This document shows, piece by piece, positions 45,309-53,380 of a DNA stretch of 64,000 nucleotides (its first letter is position 1; the number at the start of each line of letters is the position of its first letter). Source of the stretch: Pseudomonadota bacterium (GTDB lineage Bacteria; Bdellovibrionota; UBA1018; CAIMNF01); NCBI GenBank assembly GCA_027486675.1, contig JAIXOQ010000005.1, positions 310,001 through 374,000 of the forward strand, given 5' to 3'. The notes under the pieces were generated by a model. That model was not told where the DNA came from. It saw nothing but the letters and a program-made list of their open reading frames with translations, and searched no databases. Made by a program: the position numbers and the translations under genes.

Positions 45309-46124
45309 AATAGGTACGACAGGGCTATCCAGCTACCAAAAACCAGCTTTTTCCTCTTTGGCCCTCGCGGAGTCGGGAGATTGGGTTTGGATTGATGAAA
45401 TTCAAAGAATTCCAGAACTCCTCAACGAGGTGCACTACGGGATTGAGAAGCTCAAACTTAAGTTTGCGCTCTCTGGATCAAGCGCCAGAAAACTTCGTAA
45501 AGCAGGAACGCTTCCCCTGATTTATTCAGCACCCAGTAAAAAGCAGCAGCTTCAGGCCTATGTACACTCTTATCTTAGGGAAGAAGTGCAGGCCGAGGGT
45601 TTAGTGCGGGATCTGCCAGCTTTTGCTCAATTCTTAAAGGTCGCGTCCCTCCTTCATGGCTGTGAACTCAGCATGTCTTCGGTTGCCCGCGATGTTGGTG
45701 TGAAGCGTCCAACGGTAGAAAACTACTTTTCAATTCTGGAATAGTGCGAGCACTCAGAGAAGACTGGGGAGACGTACAGGACCAAGAGAAGGGACCGCTC
45801 TTTGAGGGGCTAGTTTTTACGCTACTTCGTTCTTATCAAAGCTATCGCGATGGATTTGACGAGCTCTACTACTGGGCGACGCCGACCTCAGAGGTAGATT
45901 TTATCCTAAAAGGCGACTTGGGTTTTTGTGCGATTGAAGCAAAATCGGGCGCAAAATTGCGCAGGGAAGATCTCTCCGGCCTACGCGCAATCTCAGACTT
46001 AAAAAAATTAAGGAAACGAATCCTGGTCTACCCAAGTGCTACACGCCAGGTCACAGACGAGGGCGTCCATATATATGGTTTTATCGAGTTCGCTCACGCA
46101 CTGTTTGCAGGGAAGATTCTGTAA
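45309..46124 (+). pseudogene. Decayed ATPase/DUF4143 gene
   Basis: Parts of the same family remain in different frames. A P-loop region SFFLFGPRGVG lies at about 45345-45377 in one frame. It jumps directly to Walker B WVWIDEIQRIPELL and the sensor ALSGSSARKLRKAG in another, which implies deletion of about 60-70 codons. A second gap follows the sensor. The frame ends at TAG 45742-45744 after FSILE, and the nuclease-like core (EVDFILKGDLGFCAIEAKSG) continues from 45744 in a third frame. At least three lesions exclude function. It lies back to back with copy 2. Confidence 0.8.
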
Positions 46125-46140
46125 TCGCTGCGAGGCAAAA

Positions 46141-49100
46141 CTACCTCACCGCATCTATGACTTTTCGAAGTGTGGCTTCTGCACTTGGGCATTTGCCGGA
46201 TTTCAACATGCGGCGCGCGAAGGATTTTGGGACGTGATTGGGACTTGACCAGAGTACCCATTGTAAGTCTCCCGCGCGCTTCTCTACGTCCTCGGGCTTA
46301 AGTCCTCGGATTAAGACCCCACGGACACGACCAACTTCAGGATCATCAAGATTGGAAAAAAGATTTACGCGCGGTGCGTACATGCGCAAGATCTGATCCC
46401 GATTCTTGAGAAGCTCCTTTTGGGATAGGGAATTGAGGACCTTCTCCATTTTGCGGGTCGAAATAGATGCCGTTTCCGACATTCGATCCATTGCGTCTAG
46501 CCTAAGTTTAGCTGGAGTTCGGTCAATATCGGGTGATTGCAGAATAACCGCATCATATTTGCCTGGGAACACCCGTTCGGATTCAACCAGAAAGTCGACC
46601 GTGTCCTGGTCGAGCTTAAAATTGGGATTCACATCATTTGTATATAGACCCAAGCCTCGCTTGTACGCATTTAGTTTTTCTCCCGCGGTGAAGGATGAGT
46701 AGGACTTGTAGTCCTCTAAGTGCGCTAAAACAATCTCATCACGAAGCTCAGGGTACTTGTGGCCGATGGATCGCACGTAGCCCAAAAGCTTTGGAAACAA
46801 TGGGGACCGCTCCCCGTAGGATACTAGGTCTTTGTTTAACTCGACTGCGGGCGTTCGCAGAAATTCACTGATATAATCATTATCGAGCCCCGCAAGATCT
46901 GCAATACTGAGCCGGGATGGAAATCCAAACTTTCCAGTTTCTTCGCGCCCCACAATTTCTAAAAACTCAGCAAAGGAATCCGACAGTCGATGTGGAGGGC
47001 CCATGCGGCGATAGAACTCTTTCTTCGCTGATAGGCTTGCGCCACGAAATAGTTCTCCTGCAAGCATTTGTCTTTCCGCAGAATTGGCGCGGGGCCAATG
47101 AAACCCTATGCTGGCATTCTCCAAGACCAAGTCTCGAATTTTAGCAAGTCTCGCGTCTGGCAAGGTTTGCAAGAGATCAATCCAGGATGCGGTCCTTTTC
47201 GACCACAATGGGTCAGCCACTGAGCTGAGTAGCTGATTACTAATTCTACTGCCGATCTGCTCAAACACCTCTTGCGCTAACTTAGGGGACTTGGAGTCCA
47301 TAAGCCCAAAAAGAAAATCGTCGCTGAGTTCACCTTTTTGAATGCTGTGAAGGAGCAAGCTCCCATGAAACATCGGCGGTTTCGAGGCTACAAACTTAAA
47401 AAATGCCTCGTGGCCGGCAATCTTATCTTTCATGGATAAGAAAGTGCGGGCTCTTGCAAGCATCACCTCGGACCAAGCGTGGATCCCGGCCTCTGACAAT
47501 GCTTCTTTCGCCAGGGACTTCTGATTAAGGAACACTTCAAAGTACTCATCCGTTTTTGCTGACTTTACGGCTTCGTCCCAGCCGGCATTGTTCTTGTCGC
47601 TCAAGATCGCAAGCGTGAGCTCACGTTGAATGTGGTGAGACTCAAACTCATAAAGTCTTGTTATCAACTCATTCAGATAGTCTTTGATCTTCTGATTTTT
47701 GGAAAGAAGGCGGAGTCGGTCAGCAGTTAGACCCGTCATCCCATCCTGTAGGTACCTAATGGAATTCATGCCTGGGGGTGCTGTCCCCAACTTATGGATC
47801 ATCTCTTCCGAGAGATACGGTAGCCCAAGGTTTTTCCTCGCCCTCACGGCCTCTTCACCGGAACCGATCAATAGTTCGAGAGAACCCAAGGGATCGGTCA
47901 AGATCCTCTGCTTCATCACTTTGTGAAATACGTGGTCTTCATTCGAAGCGACATAGACGCGCGCCGGCGCCTCAGCGATCAATTCTGCATAAAGATCTAC
48001 GGCCCCTGGATCCTTGATGTTCATTCTAAAAATTTCTTCTTCGTTTTGTGCTGCTAAATACTCTAAATATTTCCGGGCCTGAGGTGTCACGGCAACTTCG
48101 GCGGATAACAAGAGTTCAAATAGTCGCCCGCCACCGCGGTTACCCGCCCTTTTTGCAAAACGCAGAACCTCAGCCACCTCAGGCGCAGTCGGCAAATGCT
48201 TTGCCGTGGTGGGCTCGTAGCGACTCACTTTAAGAGTTACGTGGTCTTTGGGTTGTGGTGATGGCAGCAGAAGACCCCGATTATTCTTATCCATGTGATC
48301 GTAGTCGGTTAAGGCACTTGAGTTATAATCAGATTCGGCGCCCTCTATGACAGACCTAATCTCCGGGTCACGGTACTGTATCTTTACACGCTTTCCACCC
48401 TCCTCATGCAAACGCGTCATAAATTCTTGTGGTGCTGCGTGATTCATAAGGCTAACGATTCGATGCCTCTCGGGCACAATTACACCTTCAACCTTTAGCT
48501 CAGCTGCAGCAGCCTGAATGCCACGCACGGCTAGAAATACCTCACTCGAATCAAGTTTTGGTCCCGCGATTGTGATCGCATAAAAATATGGCTTTCCATT
48601 CGCGATCACACGAGTTCCGGAAAGGTACCCTTTCGCATGCCCGTCAGCATCTAAGATGAAGAAGATCTTTTCATGGGGATCATTCGGAAATGGGAATGAG
48701 TACCGGGTTGCGCAATCGTCACCAACACAACTACGAAAAATTCCTTGGCTTGGCGGCACTTCCTTCAGCGTGATTTTACCGTCGAGTGTTTCTTCGACAT
48801 TTATGAGCTTGCGAAAACTTCTAGTGTACTCATGCGCGTTCAGTAAAAGATCAGACTTTTCAGCCTTCTTTAGCTTTAGGACGGCACCTACGGTCGTCAG
48901 ACCCTCAGCCTTGTCCAAAACTAAGCCAAACTCAGTTTCAGAAAGTTCATTAAAAACTGTCTCGCCAAGTTTCATATCTGACTTCGTCAGCGGCATTCCG
49001 GTAAGGTCGTGCTCACCATTTCCTTTGAAAAAGTAACTCGTCAAGATATTGCGCGACAGCTTCTGATCAAGAATCGGCCTCCTGATCACGGCCTCACGGT

Positions 49101-49506
49101 AGAACTCGATGGCTTCTTCCGCTGAAACACCTTCCTGCAAACCAAAACTTTTCGCACGGAAGGACGCTGACATATTTTTTGGAAGGATCCTCTTCAATTC
49201 CTCAAGCCGCTCTTCAAATTTCAGATTTTTTAACCGTTCCCGGTCTTCCTTTGGAACATCAGCCATCAGCGCCGCCATGATCGCGACAGGGTTTTTTTGA
49301 TTTCGTTCGGCGATAAGTTTCTTTCTGAACACCTCCAAACTCATGCCTTGGGGCAGGTCGTTCAGAGATTCACGAAGGTCATCTTTCCAAGAATCGATAC
49401 TTTTGGGGTCTAATTTTTGAGTGACTACTGTCTCGCCTGTTCCACCAGTAACAGTTAAGTTTAGCCATCCGGGGGTTCGATCAAGGGCACCTTTCATACG
49501 TGGCAT
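46141..49506 (-). CDS. Giant protein of unknown function, downstream part of a TAG-split frame
   Basis: 1121 residues from the ATG at 49506 (MPRMKGALDRTPGWLNLTVTGG). It has no signal peptide and no good ribosome-binding site. The frame is open upstream of this ATG as far as a TAG at 49534-49536, which is the stop of the small signal-peptide ORF in the same frame. Domain content: helical part to about 230, then a compact region with a conserved-looking FRSCVGDDCATRYSFPFPN and ADGHAKGYLSGT (about 265-330). About 700 residues of helical repeats follow, ending in KSGKCPSAEATLRKVIDAVR. No family recognised. A related 3' fragment lies at 51323. Confidence 0.7.
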   Translation of the reverse strand: MPRMKGALDRTPGWLNLTVTGGTGETVVTQKLDPKSIDSWKDDLRESLNDLPQGMSLEVFRKKLIAERNQKNPVAIMAALMADVPKEDRERLKNLKFEERLEELKRILPKNMSASFRAKSFGLQEGVSAEEAIEFYREAVIRRPILDQKLSRNILTSYFFKGNGEHDLTGMPLTKSDMKLGETVFNELSETEFGLVLDKAEGLTTVGAVLKLKKAEKSDLLLNAHEYTRSFRKLINVEETLDGKITLKEVPPSQGIFRSCVGDDCATRYSFPFPNDPHEKIFFILDADGHAKGYLSGTRVIANGKPYFYAITIAGPKLDSSEVFLAVRGIQAAAAELKVEGVIVPERHRIVSLMNHAAPQEFMTRLHEEGGKRVKIQYRDPEIRSVIEGAESDYNSSALTDYDHMDKNNRGLLLPSPQPKDHVTLKVSRYEPTTAKHLPTAPEVAEVLRFAKRAGNRGGGRLFELLLSAEVAVTPQARKYLEYLAAQNEEEIFRMNIKDPGAVDLYAELIAEAPARVYVASNEDHVFHKVMKQRILTDPLGSLELLIGSGEEAVRARKNLGLPYLSEEMIHKLGTAPPGMNSIRYLQDGMTGLTADRLRLLSKNQKIKDYLNELITRLYEFESHHIQRELTLAILSDKNNAGWDEAVKSAKTDEYFEVFLNQKSLAKEALSEAGIHAWSEVMLARARTFLSMKDKIAGHEAFFKFVASKPPMFHGSLLLHSIQKGELSDDFLFGLMDSKSPKLAQEVFEQIGSRISNQLLSSVADPLWSKRTASWIDLLQTLPDARLAKIRDLVLENASIGFHWPRANSAERQMLAGELFRGASLSAKKEFYRRMGPPHRLSDSFAEFLEIVGREETGKFGFPSRLSIADLAGLDNDYISEFLRTPAVELNKDLVSYGERSPLFPKLLGYVRSIGHKYPELRDEIVLAHLEDYKSYSSFTAGEKLNAYKRGLGLYTNDVNPNFKLDQDTVDFLVESERVFPGKYDAVILQSPDIDRTPAKLRLDAMDRMSETASISTRKMEKVLNSLSQKELLKNRDQILRMYAPRVNLFSNLDDPEVGRVRGVLIRGLKPEDVEKRAGDLQWVLWSSPNHVPKSFARRMLKSGKCPSAEATLRKVIDAVR

Positions 49507-49533
49507 TTCATGCAGTACTTTTGTGAGGCGATC

Positions 49534-49869
49534 CTAGTCATCTAAGAGCTGAAAGAGATCTACCTGGTATGTGATCGCATCCCGGAGAAGCCCCGGGAGG
49601 CTTTGCTGCATCTGAAAAATAAACCGCAACTTATCCGCGGTGGTTTCAAGCGCTGGAGGAGCATACTTTGGAGGAATCACCGTTGATTCTACAAGAGGCA
49701 GCGGGGGCTTGGGACCTGCCTTGTGCGCTTTCTTGGGTTTCGGGCCTTCCTTTAAAAGCAACGGCGCCTTGGGACCTGGAGGAAGCAGCTTTTGTTTGGA
49801 TTCCCCAATGGCGTGGGCCCCATTCTCCATCCCTAAGAAAATCAAAAGTATGAACGCCCACTTTGACAT
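49534..49869 (-). CDS. Signal peptide and Pro/Lys-rich segment, upstream part of the TAG-split frame
   Basis: 111 residues: a signal peptide (KWAFILLIFLGMENGAHA), a Pro/Lys/Gly-rich spacer (KLLPPGPKAPLLLKEGPKP, then HKAGPKPPLPLVE), and a helix LRFIFQMQQSLPGLLRDAITYQVDLFQLLDD that ends at TAG. The next nine codons (DRLTKVLHE) continue without a stop into the 1121-residue ORF. A stop-free fusion would give an exported protein of about 1240 residues, the size class of the other giant exported proteins here. Recent nonsense mutation, programmed readthrough or a sequencing error are the options. Confidence 0.65.
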   Translation of the reverse strand: MSKWAFILLIFLGMENGAHAIGESKQKLLPPGPKAPLLLKEGPKPKKAHKAGPKPPLPLVESTVIPPKYAPPALETTADKLRFIFQMQQSLPGLLRDAITYQVDLFQLLDD

Positions 49870-49912
49870 CGACCTTATCTTTTCGGCGCTAGGTAGACTT
49901 AGTTAAGGTGCG

Positions 49913-50503
49913 TCAGGTTTTTGGCAATCGCGGCAGCACTAGCTTCTGGATGCTCTGAGGTAGTTCGCGAATAAGGCTGCGCATCGCTCTCTCATCGATA
50001 ACGTCGAGATCAATCTCGGGTAACCTCGAAAACCGCCGTCCCTTGCGTGTCGATAGATACACCGCATCAAGCCACGCCTTTTCGGGAGTCGCAATATTCC
50101 ATGGAAGCTTGCCTGGATGCACCCTGACTCCGTCACGCATCGCTTCAGGTTTCAGCTGAAAGAACTCAAACTCGCCAATCGGCGTCTTAAGCTTTCTTCC
50201 TCTTCCGGTTGTCGCAACTTGAATAGATCGCGGAATTTGCGAAATCACGCCGCCTAAATGGAGTGCGGATAAGAAGGACACATACCCATGTTCATTCTTA
50301 AGTAAGTACGGCACCGCGCCGTAGGGCGAAAAACTCTGGTGATGAACATTCGACCACACCCCGCGAGTCACACAAGCAATACCGCCGTCGTGCGCTAACT
50401 TTTTTAGTGTTCGGGATGCCGAATCAACACCCACATCCATTTCTGCAGCGAAGGCTCGCGTAGTGAAAAAAACATTATTAGAGATATATTGAAATAAGGT
50501 CAT
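49913..50503 (-). CDS. abiEi: AbiEi-type antitoxin (type IV toxin-antitoxin)
   Basis: 196 residues from the ATG at 50503 (MTLFQYISNNVFFTTRAFAAEM), which overlaps the toxin stop as ATGA; an ATG at 50530 is possible but lies inside the toxin gene. The N-terminal winged helix (FFTTRAFAAEMDVGVDSASRTLKKLAHDGGIACVTRGVW) and the C-terminal AbiEi-like domain (IGEFEFFQLKPEA, ATPEKAWLDAVYLSTRKG) fit the family. AbiEi binds DNA and represses its own operon. Here it is encoded after the toxin, the reverse of classical abiE order. Confidence 0.85.
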   Translation of the reverse strand: MTLFQYISNNVFFTTRAFAAEMDVGVDSASRTLKKLAHDGGIACVTRGVWSNVHHQSFSPYGAVPYLLKNEHGYVSFLSALHLGGVISQIPRSIQVATTGRGRKLKTPIGEFEFFQLKPEAMRDGVRVHPGKLPWNIATPEKAWLDAVYLSTRKGRRFSRLPEIDLDVIDERAMRSLIRELPQSIQKLVLPRLPKT

Positions 50504-51285
50504 AACAGCAGACCCTTGACCGTCTTGCAAATATCTACCCAGGCCTGCCGGCTGCCCTCGGCCTTTCGAATAGGGGGCTCCAAGTACTCAACGACTTGAC
50601 CCTTGTAGGCATCAAAATCGAGGGAATCTAAGGCGGCGATTGCCTTACTACGCTGCGCATCTGTAGCAAGTTTTTGGAATGCATCCCGCGTGACGTGACC
50701 GCCTAGATATAGCGTGAACAGATCGTATACATCCCTGGCTTGAACTTCAGTTCGATTGCCGAGCGCCACTACCTTCTGAACACCTGCAGCCAACCCCGAG
50801 TAGTGCTGACAGAAAAAGGAAAGGATGCGGTAGGGTTCTACAACCTTGGGGCCGACCAACTCGCGCAGAACAGCCTTCGAATCCACTTCAGTGCGCCTTG
50901 AAAACTCCACCCTGGTGGGCAGCTCAAGGCCTGCAGTAGTCACCAGACGTACACGGAATCGCTGGGTAGTCGCGGTCTGCTTCGCCTTGGATGGATCATT
51001 GATGAGTAGCTCATCAATTCCATAAACCCTTAAAGCGCGCAGGAATGAAGCATCGTTTAAAATCTTGTAGCCATTTTTTTTTAAAGTGCTTACGCCCCCT
51101 CCAAGCACATCGATATCCATATCTTCAGAATAGCGTTGGCTCAGGAAATAGAATCTCAGGTTCACTCCGCCCTTAAGGACGTAAAGCTTTGGATCCGAGA
51201 TCTTAAGCAGTCGATCTAAAAAGAGTAGATGAAAAATCTCCCTGTGCTGCTGACCTGTCAACTGACTCATTTTTTTATTATGCAT
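50500..51285 (-). CDS. abiEii: AbiEii-type nucleotidyltransferase toxin
   Basis: 261 residues with the nucleotidyltransferase fold motifs of the AbiEii family: YVLKGGVNLRFYF (about 35-47), the R-x-S-x-D-x-D active site RYSEDMDID (about 51-59), and the C-terminal NRTEVQARDVYDLF. The toxin transfers nucleotides to cellular RNA and is neutralised by AbiEi; the family is tied to phage defence by abortive infection. The ATG at 51285 was chosen, with M6 as an alternative. The pair sits between a giant exported-protein gene and a 3' fragment of a related gene. Confidence 0.87.
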   Translation of the reverse strand: MHNKKMSQLTGQQHREIFHLLFLDRLLKISDPKLYVLKGGVNLRFYFLSQRYSEDMDIDVLGGGVSTLKKNGYKILNDASFLRALRVYGIDELLINDPSKAKQTATTQRFRVRLVTTAGLELPTRVEFSRRTEVDSKAVLRELVGPKVVEPYRILSFFCQHYSGLAAGVQKVVALGNRTEVQARDVYDLFTLYLGGHVTRDAFQKLATDAQRSKAIAALDSLDFDAYKGQVVEYLEPPIRKAEGSRQAWVDICKTVKGLLL

Positions 51286-51322
51286 CTAAAATGACATTTA
51301 TGTCAATTCGGGCGCATAACAC

Positions 51323-51400
51323 CTACCTCACTGCATCAACAACCTTCCGAAGCATTGCATCAGCACTGGGGCATTTGCCGGATTTCAGCGGACGGCTAGC
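51323..51400 (-). pseudogene. 3' fragment of a paralogue of the giant gene at 46141
   Basis: Reads LKSGKCPSADAMLRKVVDAVR followed by TAG, against LKSGKCPSAEATLRKVIDAVR at the end of the 46141 gene. The DNA is about three quarters identical over some 66 bases and then stops matching. It lies just before the AbiEii start, so a related gene once ended here and was removed or replaced. Confidence 0.8.
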
Positions 51401-51508
51401 TACGAGGAGCAGACTCTATGCCCTCCTTGGCAATCCTTTGACATACCCTCGTCATCCCGCATTTCGCAATCTAGCCTATATAAAGAGGTCATTGAACTTC
51501 GGAGGCAT

Positions 51509-53371
51509 ATGGCAACGCGTTTTAGAGTCACCTTCCTTTCTCTTTTGCTGACAGTGTCCCAGGTTGCGATTGCTAAGACGCCGAAGCTGGAACCCGACGC
51601 TCGTCTTTGGTTAACGCTCGTCACCGAGTTGGTGCATCAAGAGGAGAAATCGAACCTGAGACCGATGGATGCATGGGAAGAGAGTTGGCAAACAGGCGCG
51701 TCGGGCGCGCTACAAAGCACACTTTTTGAATTCTTTGCAACCGCACATGCGGCGGCCGTGACTCACTCCTGCATGATCGCAGGGTGGGAGGGAATCAAAG
51801 CGGGCGGGAGCTGCAAGAGCCCTGTATCCCTAGAATTTCAGGCTGCATCCGCGACCTGCCACGCGCCTGCATTCGTATGCAATCCTCAAATCTTCGGTGC
51901 AAACGTTTGCGCAGATACTTCCACTTCCAGATGGACAAAAAGTTGCGCAGAACAAGTGCTGACCGCAGCAGGGGTAGACCAAAATATTTTAACTAACCCT
52001 AAGGGACCTGATTCTATCTCTCTCCAGGATGCACTAAAATTGAGTGTGCACCTAGCTCAGTCTTCCGTAGATCCGAATAACGCAAGAGCGTTAATCCAAT
52101 CGATTTGTTCAGCGAGCGGGAACAGCAAGCAAGATTCCTATGACTGCAAAGCGATGAACCGAATCATCAGCGCATTTTACAAAAAAACGAAGGAAGGCTG
52201 TGCCGATTGCGTCATGGAGTCAGCCGACGCAGGACCCACGGAGCAACCGGTTACGACGCTCGCTAAAAGCATGCAGACCTTACAAGAGAAGATTGCAGCA
52301 AAGCAAGCTACTGTTTTGAACGAAGCGCTCCAGAAAATGCCTTGTGACGAATACGTTTTTAGTCTCACTTCAAGCCAGGTCATGACCAAGGACACCACAT
52401 TCCAAGGTTTTCAGCAGCTCAATGAAACCATTAAAAAATCTGCAGTCACCAGTGCAGACAACAGCGGTTCCCAGTATGACTTGTTTAGTAAAGCCATTGG
52501 TGTGTGTGAAATGGACAAAACAAGAGTTCGAGTCACAAAGCTTGCGCCATTGTCCGACGACCTACTCAAGAAATACCACGCATCCAGCTGCGGCGTCCTT
52601 AAGCCCTTTAATCTTTCAGAGCTCAATAAAGGAATCGACACAAAGTGCCCTGGATACAGAGATGAAGTGCATCGACTATTTTTTAAAATGAGTGCGGGAC
52701 AAAAACTGAAGCCTCTTGAAGAGACATTTTTGCAAAGACATGCCGATGCACTGGCCGATAAGAACCCTGGCTTCTTTGACCCTGTGGACTGTCTGCTTGC
52801 AGGAATTAGCACCTGCACGGAAGGAGGCCCCCGAGCAGTCGTGCGGTCTTCTTTTACACAATTGGGCGATACAGTGCTTAAGTATCTTGGCGGTTTTGTA
52901 GGTGGAAGAATTGTACTCAGTAAACTAGCTTCAGCACTTCCGAAGCTCCTGACCCGTTGGGCCGCCCCTCAGTACACTGTACTCAATCCGCGTATGCTTG
53001 GAGCAGGTGCGCGTGTCGGATCAGCACAAGCTGTTAAATCCACACTCGGCTCTACGTTCATGAGGCGCTTGTCATTCATCTTTAATCCGCTTCATAACAA
53101 TGCGCAAGCGATGAAATCAGTGCAGTTCTTAAAAGACGCCAATATTTTTTTGCAGGCAGGAGCAAAGAATCAAGCCCTCATCGCTCTGAAGTCAGCTGCG
53201 GGGGCTGGCGGAAAATTCATAGCTCCTGCACTACTGCGCTCTTACGCTTTAACCACTGTGGGCACCCAAGCCTATGACTTACTCCGTATTTCGGCTGCTG
53301 CCGACGAATCCGGGGAATCTGCAAAGCGCCTGGCTGATGTCCAAGCGAATTTGGACAAGATTGAAAAATAG
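51509..53371 (+). CDS. Large Cys-rich exported protein of unknown function
   Basis: 620 residues. Signal peptide (FRVTFLSLLLTVSQVAIA). The mature part to about 260 has many cysteines in pairs (CKSP...CHAPAFVCNPQ, CADTS...CAE, GCADC), which suggests disulfide bonds and periplasmic or extracellular location. After a hinge comes a helical middle, then a C-terminal half with glycine-rich hydrophobic stretches (LGGFVGGRIVLSKLASAL, about 450-465; AAGAGGKFIAPALL) that could be amphipathic or membrane-inserted. No family recognised. It has a GGAGG site close to the ATG at 51509. First of four genes in one direction, with ten bases to the next. Confidence 0.75.
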   Translation: MATRFRVTFLSLLLTVSQVAIAKTPKLEPDARLWLTLVTELVHQEEKSNLRPMDAWEESWQTGASGALQSTLFEFFATAHAAAVTHSCMIAGWEGIKAGGSCKSPVSLEFQAASATCHAPAFVCNPQIFGANVCADTSTSRWTKSCAEQVLTAAGVDQNILTNPKGPDSISLQDALKLSVHLAQSSVDPNNARALIQSICSASGNSKQDSYDCKAMNRIISAFYKKTKEGCADCVMESADAGPTEQPVTTLAKSMQTLQEKIAAKQATVLNEALQKMPCDEYVFSLTSSQVMTKDTTFQGFQQLNETIKKSAVTSADNSGSQYDLFSKAIGVCEMDKTRVRVTKLAPLSDDLLKKYHASSCGVLKPFNLSELNKGIDTKCPGYRDEVHRLFFKMSAGQKLKPLEETFLQRHADALADKNPGFFDPVDCLLAGISTCTEGGPRAVVRSSFTQLGDTVLKYLGGFVGGRIVLSKLASALPKLLTRWAAPQYTVLNPRMLGAGARVGSAQAVKSTLGSTFMRRLSFIFNPLHNNAQAMKSVQFLKDANIFLQAGAKNQALIALKSAAGAGGKFIAPALLRSYALTTVGTQAYDLLRISAAADESGESAKRLADVQANLDKIEK

Positions 53372-53380
53372 GAGCCACAG

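Noticed and set aside
49534-49536. TAG considered as a pyrrolysine codon
   Set aside because: No pyl genes are visible and the organism type makes it unlikely; a nonsense mutation or readthrough is simpler.
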